From Planctomycetota bacterium (GTDB lineage Bacteria > Planctomycetota > PUPC01 > JABMSA01), in assembly GCA_013202185.1 (NCBI GenBank), contig JABMSA010000251.1:1-5068 (forward strand): 5,068 nucleotides of DNA, in the 5' to 3' direction. Positions 1 through 5,068 of the stretch are shown piece after piece. The position numbers and the translations under genes are program-made. Each line of letters opens with the position of its first letter. Within the stretch, counting starts at the first letter, position 1. The notes under the pieces are model-generated. The model was not told the DNA's origin. It saw nothing but the letters and a program-made list of their open reading frames with translations, and ran no database searches.

Positions 1-905
1 AGTGCGACCAGCTCATCCACGCCCGACCTGCGGTGCGCCGCCGCGCGACCGTCGTTCTCCGGCTTGTAATCTTTGTACCCGCCGACGCACTCCTTGTATG
101 AATTGACGTGGGGCAGGCCGTCGCCCTCGAGCGAGAAAAGCATGTGACCGCCCACTCGCTGGGCCGCGATCATGTTGAGGAACGTTTGGCCCATATGGCC
201 CCAGTCGGGGTCTTTCTCGGCAAGGCGCTTGACGTCGACACCGCTCTCGAACTTTGCGTTGAGGTCGGGGAGGATGTCTTTGCCGTGCATTCGCAGACCC
301 ACGATCCAGCTCATGTGGTTGACGCCGGCGACGTCGGCCTCGAGGTCCCAGCAAGGGGGATCCCAGCCCATGACGCGGGCGACGTCCCAGTAGTGTCCAC
401 GCTGCCCGGCGCATATTCCCAAGGCGCGGATCGAGGTGGCGCGGTTGACGATTCCGGCGAGAAGCGGAACCGGGTTCGTGAATATCAGCATCGTGGCAGA
501 GGGCGCCACCTTTTCCATGCGGCGCGCGATGTCCAGTACCATCGGGCCGCCGCGCAAGGCAAGGTATGCGCCGCAGAGGCTGACGTTGTCGGATGCCATG
601 AAATCATGATCGATGGCGACCCTGCAACTGCGGGTGTGGAGGTCCCAGTTCCAGGGGGCGGGCGTTACTTCGACGAACGCCGCCCCCTCGAGGGCAGCAT
701 CGAGGTACTCAGGTGCGCTCACCGACACATTCAGGGCCTTCGCCTCGGGCGCCTGCTGTATGACCTTCGCCATCGCGTCCACACGCGCGCGGTCGATGTC
801 GTAGAGCGCCACGTCGCCGTCCTGCATCAAGTTTGGGATGCGCAGCAATTCTCGAAACTCGCCTACAACGCGGAACGATCCGCCGCCAATGAATGTAACC
901 TTCAC
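1..905 (-). CDS. GH4 family NAD-dependent glycosidase, 3' end outside window
   Basis: The 301 codons visible here have no stop and run off the left edge. The protein begins MKVTFIGGGS, a Rossmann beta-alpha-beta start (GGGS at residues 7-10), followed by an acidic residue after the second strand (D36). TNP (143-145), cysteine C165 in GICAGQRG and GVNHMSW with H197 match the glycoside hydrolase family 4 layout, where this Cys and His hold the divalent metal. GH4 enzymes cleave alpha- or beta-glycosides by an NAD-dependent oxidation, elimination and re-reduction cycle in the cytoplasm. Family members usually have about 430-480 residues, so the last third is outside the window. The GTG start is chosen because it puts the Rossmann strand at the N-terminus and has GGAG (913-916) seven bases upstream; the ATG five bases earlier is out of frame and followed at once by a stop. 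Substrate cannot be read: C165 is followed by AGQRG, unlike characterised alpha-galactosidases or phospho-glucosidases. It has its own promoter. Confidence 0.9.
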   Translation of the reverse strand, partial: MKVTFIGGGSFRVVGEFRELLRIPNLMQDGDVALYDIDRARVDAMAKVIQQAPEAKALNVSVSAPEYLDAALEGAAFVEVTPAPWNWDLHTRSCRVAIDHDFMASDNVSLCGAYLALRGGPMVLDIARRMEKVAPSATMLIFTNPVPLLAGIVNRATSIRALGICAGQRGHYWDVARVMGWDPPCWDLEADVAGVNHMSWIVGLRMHGKDILPDLNAKFESGVDVKRLAEKDPDWGHMGQTFLNMIAAQRVGGHMLFSLEGDGLPHVNSYKECVGGYKDYKPENDGRAAAHRRSGVDELVA

Positions 906-955
906 GTCATTTCTCCGGTGTTAAATACCTTCAAACGACAATCTATACAGTGCAT
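902..955 (-). other. Possible 17-residue leader ORF overlapping the GH4 start
   Basis: A small ORF (MHCIDCRLKVFNTGEMT) lies in the GH4 leader, downstream of the predicted promoter. An AGGA sits three bases before its ATG, which is close but usable. Its TGA stop overlaps the GH4 GTG start as GTGA, the arrangement used for translational coupling, and the GH4 Shine-Dalgarno lies inside it. It could be a coupling or regulatory leader peptide, or chance: short ORFs are common and the sequence resembles no leader peptide known to me. Confidence 0.25.
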
Positions 956-982
956 GGTTCCTTTTGCTTCAGTGCATCGTTC

Positions 983-1016
983 ATCAAGCGCCGCCGAGCA
1001 GCATGCGGCGCGTGAT
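983..1016 (-). promoter_or_regulatory. Leader stem-loop at the 5' end of the GH4 transcript
   Basis: Positions 983-994 pair with 1005-1016 in twelve positions with one mismatch (987/1012). The core is a perfect seven-base GC stem (GCGCCGC/GCGGCGC) around a ten-base loop. Its outer edge lies only a few bases downstream of the transcription start predicted from the promoter at 1026-1054. It could protect the 5' end of the mRNA or, as DNA, form an operator near the start site. There is no U-run, so it is not a standard terminator. Confidence 0.45.
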
Positions 1017-1025
1017 TTCCGGCAT

Positions 1026-1054
1026 AGGATAGCAATGTAGCGTGGCAGTGTCAA
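1026..1054 (-). promoter_or_regulatory. Housekeeping-sigma-type promoter for the GH4 gene
   Basis: Read on the minus strand, a perfect TTGACA (-35, 1049-1054) is separated by exactly 17 bases from TATCCT (-10, 1026-1031). Transcription would start near 1019-1020, giving a leader of about 115 bases before the GTG at 905. The leader holds the stem-loop at 983-1016 and the small ORF at 902-955. It makes GH4 transcription independent of the broken genes upstream. Confidence 0.65.
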
Positions 1055-1083
1055 GTGAAAATGTCCGCCGAATCCGCGTGTGG

Positions 1084-1097
1084 AGCCGTTAGCGGCT
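1084..1097 (-). terminator. Weak hairpin after the isochorismatase-like fragment
   Basis: AGCCG and CGGCT form a perfect five-base stem with a four-base loop, about 45 bases past the TGA at 1140-1142 and before the GH4 promoter. The position suits a terminator, but the stem is short and no U-tract follows on the minus strand, so intrinsic termination is doubtful. Confidence 0.2.
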
Positions 1098-1139
1098 TGT
1101 GGGCGGTGGGGCGGCAAGGCATTCGCCGCGCCGGCTCGG

Positions 1140-1460
1140 TCAGCGCGCGCCGAGTGCGTTGATGAAATCATCCACGTCAAACACATAGCCAAACGCGACC
1201 GCCACCCGCCAGAGGCCCAGCTCCTTGCACAGTTCGCTCCTGGCCGTTTCCTTGTTCTCGACGGCCGTCACCGCCTGGCGCGGAGCCGAGCACATGATGC
1301 CGTGTTTGCTCATATCAGCCATGCCGCCGGGGCTCAGCAGCAGGCACCAGTTGATCGCAAAACCGGCGTAGATGAGATGATTCACGCGGTTCTCCCGGCA
1401 GAGCGCAAATAACTGATGTGCGTCTTCTGCGATGGATTCGTCGCCGACCGGCCTGGCGTC
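1140..1460 (-). pseudogene. C-terminal fragment of an isochorismatase-like cysteine hydrolase
   Basis: About 106 codons ending at the TGA at 1140-1142. The segment NHLIYAGFAINWC followed by LLLSPGGMADMSKHG is the strand and helix carrying the nucleophilic cysteine of isochorismatase/nicotinamidase-fold hydrolases. The AVENKET and FDVDDFINAL stretches match the usual end of that family. The first roughly half of the fold is missing, including the catalytic Asp and Lys, so the Asp-Lys-Cys triad is reduced to its Cys and the piece should be inactive. It has no start signal of its own. Upstream it continues without stop or frame change into the aminotransferase fragment at 1461-1892. Family members hydrolyse amides or vinyl ethers; the substrate of the parent gene is unknown. 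Remnant status is inferred from the missing domains. Confidence 0.75.
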
Positions 1461-1469
1461 GTCCGCGAA
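1461..1469 (-). repeat. 9-bp direct repeat, left copy
   Basis: TTCGCGGAC (minus strand) sits at the junction between the aminotransferase and isochorismatase-like fragments. An identical copy lies at 1866-1874, 405 bases (135 codons) away and close to the other junction. It could be a trace of recombination or chance in GC-rich coding sequence, since both copies are read Phe-Ala-Asp. Confidence 0.5.
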
Positions 1470-1830
1470 CTCGAGCAGTTCGTTTGCCGTCACCTGTGAA
1501 TCCGCCGTATTGTAGGTCGTGGCCACACCTGTTCGCTCGTAGTGGCCGAAGGAGATGCAGCGTTCGTAGAGGCGGTGATCGTTGGTGACCATCATTCCCG
1601 CCTCGCCGATAGCGAAGCTCTTGCCCGCCATCATGCTCATGCATGCGATGTGGCCGATTGTGCCGACCATCCGGCCCTTGTATAGAGCGCCGTGCGCGTG
1701 GGAGACGTCCTCAATCACCTTGATGTTGTGGCGGTCGGCGATCTCCATTATGGGATCCATATCGGCGGGATGGCCGGCGTAATGGACGGGGACGATCGCC
1801 TTCGTGCGCGGCCCGATGCGATGCTCGATG

Positions 1831-2409
1831 TCATTGGGGTCGATGCAGAGCGTATCGCGGTCGATGTCCGCGAAGTTCACCGCCGCGCCAGTAAGGGGCA
1901 TCCGGAACGTTGTAGGCCAGTGCCGGCAGCCACCGATAGCCGCACTGGCGGAATATCTGCGGCATTTGTGCGCTCGAGCCGAAACCGTCGGCATGCCAGC
2001 CGGTGGTGGGGCGTACGCCGAGCGTTTCCTCGGCCCAGAGCGTGCCCAGGATCAGGTTCCGGGCAAGAAGCTCGCCGTGGATCATGTTGGCGTCGACGAT
2101 ATTCTCGCCCGAGCCGAGCAGCTCGAATCGACCTTCGCGGGTGAGCGCGCGCAATGTCTCGAGGCGCTCGGGGCGGCGCTCGAGATAGTGCCGCAATACC
2201 CACGAGCACTCGATCATGAAGCAGCTCGAGCCGTCTTCGCACGCGGCGAGGGCATCGTCGATCCACGCCTCTTCAATTGCTCGATAAGACACAAACCGAC
2301 GGCCCGAGTCGCGGAAATCGCGATCCCAGCAGCGCCGCCAGAGCGGGTCGAAATGATTGCACCGAAGCACGAGGCACTCTCGGCCGGTTGAATTGCCGGC
2401 GTTTGCCAT
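1831..2409 (-). pseudogene. N-terminal fragment of a GH38 alpha-mannosidase-like enzyme
   Basis: The ATG at 2407-2409 has GGAG (2418-2421) eight bases upstream and a promoter 70-95 bases upstream, so initiation looks intact. CNHFDPLWRRCWDRDF carries the H19 and D21 pair that binds zinc in GH38; the segment from RFELLGSGENIVDANM to GVRPTTGWHADGFGSSAQ holds the nucleophile D141; MPQIFRQCGYRWLPALAY and APYWRG follow. GH38 enzymes remove alpha-mannose residues from glycans with retention. Family homology stops after residue 176 (about 1882). Sixteen unrelated residues follow, because the DNA has passed into the aminotransferase fragment in another frame, then a TGA at 1831-1833. GH38 proteins usually have 800 or more residues, so most of the enzyme, including the rest of the catalytic domain, is gone. 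The product would be a 192-residue stub, probably unstable. Lying first on the minus strand, it was likely the head of the former cluster. Confidence 0.8.
1866..1874 (-). repeat. 9-bp direct repeat, right copy
   Basis: Second TTCGCGGAC (minus strand), about 10-20 bases inside the aminotransferase side of the GH38/aminotransferase junction. Identical to the copy at 1461-1469 and in the same reading frame of the fused ORF. Confidence 0.5.
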
Positions 2410-2417
2410 AAGTAATT

Positions 2418-2421
2418 CTCC
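2418..2421 (-). promoter_or_regulatory. Ribosome binding site of the GH38 fragment
   Basis: GGAG on the minus strand, eight bases before the ATG at 2407-2409. It decides for this start over the ATG 50 codons upstream (2557-2559), whose extra reading frame lies across the predicted promoter and shows no GH38 similarity. Confidence 0.7.
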
Positions 2422-2476
2422 GTCGAGTATTGCACGATGCAGGCTGAGCGTCTGTTCGCGGCCTGCGCAGAGAAAA

Positions 2477-2505
2477 AGAATAACCGGAATGCGCCGCAGG
2501 GTCAA
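2477..2505 (-). promoter_or_regulatory. Housekeeping-sigma-type promoter for the GH38 cluster
   Basis: On the minus strand TTGACC (-35, 2500-2505) and TATTCT (-10, 2477-2482) are 17 bases apart. Transcription would start near 2470, giving a leader of about 60 bases to the GH38 ATG. The layout is nearly the same as the GH4 promoter at 1026-1054. Its survival suggests the downstream damage is recent or that the stub is still transcribed. Confidence 0.6.
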
Positions 2506-2628
2506 GTCATTTTCGGCAAACGTGTACTGGCGGGGCGCACTGACGGAAACTGCAACCACGGAGTCGCTGTCGTGTTGGTCGCCCGCCCGCCCTCGAAAAA
2601 ATCATCAAATTTGGCCCCCGTTTCGGTC

Positions 2629-2644
2629 TATAATTATGTATGAT
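2629..2644 (+). promoter_or_regulatory. Probable -10 region for the surface protein gene
   Basis: A perfect TATAAT at 2629-2634 lies in the AT-rich part of the 279-base divergent intergenic region, 54 bases before the ATG at 2689. A second -10-like TATGAT is at 2639-2644. No good -35 sits at 16-18 bases from either; the nearest (TTGGCC, 2611-2616) is only 12 bases from TATAAT. It may depend on an activator or an unrecognised -35. Confidence 0.45.
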
Positions 2645-2688
2645 GTGTAGTTAGAGTGAATCCTCAGAGAAACCTTGCAGGTTGAGCT

Positions 2689-5068
2689 ATGAGCATCAAA
2701 CTCACGTGTAAGATGTGCACCAAGGAGCTGGAGGTTCCGAACTCGTTCGCCGGCAAACGAGGCAAATGCCCGTATTGCATGGAAGTGCTGGACATCCCGG
2801 CGGCCGGCGCTCCGTCTGCCGCCGAGCCTGAGCCCGAGCCCAAACTGAAGCAGCTCGATGCGGAAGAGGCGGTCGCACCTGATGAGTCGCCCGCCGTTGC
2901 GCAGCGCCCCGCCGAGCAACCGCCTGTTGCGGCGCCCGGGCACGATCGACGCACCTCGGAAGGCAGAAAGCTGCGGCTGTCCATTCTTATGCCGTCCGCG
3001 TTTGTTGTAGTCGGGGCGGTCGTAGCCATCCTGCTATTCGGGAACGTGTTTGACGTCCCACCACAGCACGTGCAGCCGAAGATCGAAGATGCCGGCGTGA
3101 AAGCGACGACGGTCGATGCCAAGACAGAGACAATAGTGCCGAAAGACGAACCGAAGGAAAAGCCGCCGCTTTCGGACCTGGACCGCTTCCACGAGACGCA
3201 GAAGGTTGCGGCCGGCCTGCCGGACAACATAAGCACCTACATCGAAATAGAGCAGCCGGAGAAGTTCTTCGCCGGGCTCGCCGGGCTCCCGATCTGGAAG
3301 GACAAGAGCGGGACGGAAAAGGAATGCAAGGCCGCATACGAGGAAGTGATCAGCGCACTTGCCGATCAGTTTGGGCTGGACGACGCTGTGATGGCGGGCG
3401 TGCTCGGACGCGCCCACACTTTGCACCTTGGTTTCTCGGGCCTCCCTGTGCGACGTGCAGCGACGGCGAACGGGAAGCCAGGCGAGAGCGAATGCCCGAT
3501 ACTTGTCGTGGACCTCGGCGAGGACGCGTCGCGCGATGCGCTTTTCGGCAAGGAATCCTCCCTGCAACTCGCCAATACGCTGGTCTTCGACGAAGGCAAG
3601 ATCACGGTCGAGCAATTCCAGGGGAAGGCAAACAAGCCGATGTTCGCGGGATATTACGACTACTACGCAGTGCTGGCCACTGAAGCCGACCGCGTACACC
3701 AGACGCTCGAACGCCTTCACGCAGAAGAGGGCGGCGGGCTGCTGCAAACGGCGGCCTTTGCCCAGGCCCTTGCGGCGCGAGACAAGGACACGACCTGGAT
3801 TTATCTTGCGCCGGGCAATGAGCTGACCTTTCCGGCGAACAACGCCCTCGCAAGATTGCTTCAGCTCGACCCGGCGAAATTTGTGCAGGCGAGCATCGAT
3901 GTGCCGGGCAACAAGATAACCGGCACAATCTCCCCGGGCGGCGCGATAGCGCGTCTACTGGGCGGCCCCGTCTCCGGAACCACAGCCGCCTACGCCCCCA
4001 AAGGCACCACCCTTTACGCCAATGTCATGGCGGAGCGCCTCGACGCTCTCTGGGCGTTTCTTCCTTACGTCCCCCTTGCCGAAACAAAGGCCGCACTGCC
4101 GGTGCTCACGGCCCTCGGCCCGGCTCTCAAGCCGGAGGTGGCCCTGATCGTCGACGGCGATATCACCGTCGGCGGAGGCGCCGTTGTCATACCGGTGTCC
4201 GATGCACAGCGCCTGCAAGAACTCTTTTCGGCACACTTTAAGCCTGATGATGTTGCACAACACAAAGGGTTCAAGATGGCATCGGTGGCCGACGGCGTGT
4301 TTCTTGCCTGCGGCAAGGAGGCGGTTATACTGGCCGGCGGCAAGGCCACGGTCCGGCGCTGCATCGATGCCGCTGTATCGGGGCAGAATCTTTCGAAGTC
4401 GAAGGCCCTCGAAGACGCCTCAAAGAGCGCCAGTGCGATCCTGATGGCGGGCACCCATGCCGTTGCACGTTGTGCGAATCCGTCGACCGGGACATCCCTT
4501 GACACGAAGGCTACCACGCTGCTGAGCTTCGGCAAGCGCGACGACGGCGCAATCACCATCTCGGGCGACGTCGGCGGTCTTGGTGTGTTGGCGGCCCGTG
4601 TTTCCGACGCGGCGGTCAAGAAGGAGCTCGAGCAGAAACGCGCCCGAATGGCGGAAGCAGCAAAAGCGCGTGAAAAGTGCCACGAGAACATCAAGAGCAT
4701 TCATGATGCCATCAGTCGATTCGTCGTTCGAGACCTGGAGTCGATGCAGATCCCGCTGCTCGAGTACCCGCGAAACATGCACGAGTTGATTGACGCGGAG
4801 TTGCTGGCGCCGGAAGTGCTGAGGTGCCCGTCGGACGATTCTCCCAAGGCCATTGGGAAAGGCATAGCCAGCAGTTACGAACTTTTATTCGACGGTGTGA
4901 AGAGCAGGCTGTCGGTGGAGTTTTCAGCCGAAGCTGTTCTCGTGTGGGAGCGCAAGCCGGGCCACTTCGGCAGGCACACAGCGGTTTTCGTGAGCGGCAG
5001 GGTGCATGATCTGACGCCCGAGCAACTGCAAGAGGCCATCAACAAGGCCGAGGAAGAAGCCCAAAAGG
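2689..5068 (+). CDS. Zinc-ribbon, single-pass membrane protein with DUF3352-like repeats and pilin-like tail; 3' end outside window
   Basis: 793 codons are visible and the frame is still open at the right edge. Residues 7-30 form a zinc ribbon (C7, C10, C27, C30); 38-95 are a Pro/Glu/Ala-rich linker ending in a basic patch; about 98-121 form a hydrophobic helix (AFVVVGAVVAILLF). Positive charge before the helix puts the ribbon in the cytoplasm and the rest outside. Residues about 164-640 contain two similar halves (about 180-372 and 440-590), each ending in a hydrophobic 'value seen / helix / target residue' unit, resembling DUF3352-type proteins of unknown function. Residues 642-663 are a charged coiled coil. 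From 661 the pattern of pseudopilin globular domains appears: C664..N667-I-K, Y693-P, C713-P-S-D, S728-S-Y and H759-X9-S769-G770. The ATG has only a weak AGG (2679-2681) seven bases upstream but places the ribbon correctly. Function is unknown; a cell-envelope role is inferred. It is transcribed divergently from the GH38 fragment. Confidence 0.85.
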   Translation, partial: MSIKLTCKMCTKELEVPNSFAGKRGKCPYCMEVLDIPAAGAPSAAEPEPEPKLKQLDAEEAVAPDESPAVAQRPAEQPPVAAPGHDRRTSEGRKLRLSILMPSAFVVVGAVVAILLFGNVFDVPPQHVQPKIEDAGVKATTVDAKTETIVPKDEPKEKPPLSDLDRFHETQKVAAGLPDNISTYIEIEQPEKFFAGLAGLPIWKDKSGTEKECKAAYEEVISALADQFGLDDAVMAGVLGRAHTLHLGFSGLPVRRAATANGKPGESECPILVVDLGEDASRDALFGKESSLQLANTLVFDEGKITVEQFQGKANKPMFAGYYDYYAVLATEADRVHQTLERLHAEEGGGLLQTAAFAQALAARDKDTTWIYLAPGNELTFPANNALARLLQLDPAKFVQASIDVPGNKITGTISPGGAIARLLGGPVSGTTAAYAPKGTTLYANVMAERLDALWAFLPYVPLAETKAALPVLTALGPALKPEVALIVDGDITVGGGAVVIPVSDAQRLQELFSAHFKPDDVAQHKGFKMASVADGVFLACGKEAVILAGGKATVRRCIDAAVSGQNLSKSKALEDASKSASAILMAGTHAVARCANPSTGTSLDTKATTLLSFGKRDDGAITISGDVGGLGVLAARVSDAAVKKELEQKRARMAEAAKAREKCHENIKSIHDAISRFVVRDLESMQIPLLEYPRNMHELIDAELLAPEVLRCPSDDSPKAIGKGIASSYELLFDGVKSRLSVEFSAEAVLVWERKPGHFGRHTAVFVSGRVHDLTPEQLQEAINKAEEEAQK

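Larger units (their letters stand above)
1461..1892 (-). pseudogene. Internal fragment of a DegT/DnrJ/EryC1/StrS aminotransferase
   Basis: About 144 codons match the middle of the PLP-dependent sugar aminotransferase family. They begin GAAVNFADIDRDTLCIDP and continue with TKAIVPVHYAG, VIEDVSHAHGALYKG (Asp contacting the pyridine nitrogen) and MMAGKSFAIGEAGMMVTND (the PLP Schiff-base lysine), ending at FGHYERTG and ELLEFA. Intact enzymes have roughly 370-430 residues. Here about the first 100 residues, with the cofactor phosphate-binding loop, and the C-terminal domain are absent. The right edge is joined to GH38 sequence in another frame; the left edge is joined in frame to the isochorismatase-like fragment. 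The nearest in-frame ATG (1899-1901) has no Shine-Dalgarno. Such enzymes make amino sugars for glycans or antibiotics, or act as PLP-dependent dehydratases or oxidoreductases; which one the parent was cannot be said. Confidence 0.75.

Noticed and set aside
108..1040. 310-codon plus-strand ORF opposite the GH4 gene
   Set aside because: It is the antisense shadow of GH4 caused by GC-rich third positions. Its translation has no recognisable domain, and the opposite strand carries clear GH4 motifs.
902..1192. 96-codon minus-strand ORF between the isochorismatase-like fragment and GH4
   Set aside because: Its first half overlaps the hydrolase fragment in another frame and covers the GH4 promoter; only the last 17 codons (902-955) are kept as a possible leader ORF.
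1461..1874. The 405-bp stretch between 9-bp repeats as a small mobile element with target duplication
   Set aside because: No terminal inverted repeats or transposase; the stretch is plain aminotransferase coding sequence, and aminotransferase similarity appears to extend slightly beyond the right repeat.
1831..1892. Programmed frameshift joining GH38 to the following fragment
   Set aside because: No slippery run or structured stimulator is apparent, and the joined families are unrelated, with both domains truncated at the joint.
1804..2391. Long plus-strand ORF opposite GH38 and the aminotransferase fragment
   Set aside because: Shadow of the minus-strand coding sequence; no family resemblance and no ribosome binding site.
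2410..2559. Upstream extension of GH38 to the ATG at 2557-2559
   Set aside because: The added 50 residues do not resemble the family and would include the -35/-10 elements; the inner ATG has the ribosome binding site.
3034..3747. 237-codon minus-strand ORF, and the 211-codon one at 4065-4700
   Set aside because: Both are antisense to the long surface-protein gene, whose frame is continuous from 2689 to the window end with clear domains.

Overview
The window looks like a piece of a GC-rich bacterial genome of the Planctomycetota / Hydrogenedentota / Lentisphaerota kind. That placement is inference. It rests on a zinc-ribbon plus single-membrane-helix surface protein with a pilin-like 'H-X9-DG' tail, on GH4 and GH38 sugar hydrolases beside DegT-type and isochorismatase-type genes, and on uniform GC-rich codon use. 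Promoters of ordinary housekeeping-sigma type are readable.

Minus strand, positions 1-2409. From right to left: a housekeeping-type promoter (2477-2505), a ribosome binding site and the first ~176 residues of a GH38 alpha-mannosidase-like enzyme (start 2409). The GH38 coding sequence then breaks near 1882-1892 into the middle of a DegT/DnrJ/EryC1/StrS-type aminotransferase in another frame. Near 1461 this runs, in frame, into the C-terminal ~106 residues of an isochorismatase-like cysteine hydrolase ending at 1140. None of the three pieces can be a complete enzyme. All point the same way, so the simplest reading is a co-directional metabolic cluster collapsed by internal deletions; a chimeric assembly cannot be excluded. 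After a 234-base gap holding its own promoter (1026-1054), a leader hairpin and a possible 17-residue leader ORF comes a GH4 NAD-dependent glycosidase (GTG start at 905) that looks intact but leaves the window at its 3' end.

Plus strand, 2689-5068. Across a 279-base divergent intergenic region lies a long open gene, cut by the window end after 793 codons. It encodes a cytoplasmic CxxC...CxxC zinc ribbon, a Pro/Glu/Ala-rich linker, one transmembrane helix, a large extracytoplasmic region with two similar halves (resembling DUF3352-type proteins), a short coiled coil, and a domain like the globular part of type II secretion pseudopilins, lacking the pilin membrane helix.

How they relate: GH4, GH38, DegT and the cysteine hydrolase would fit a carbohydrate utilisation or modification locus. 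Only GH4 seems able to work now. The divergent surface protein has no evident metabolic link. No RNA genes, CRISPR arrays, insertion sequences or replication origins were seen.
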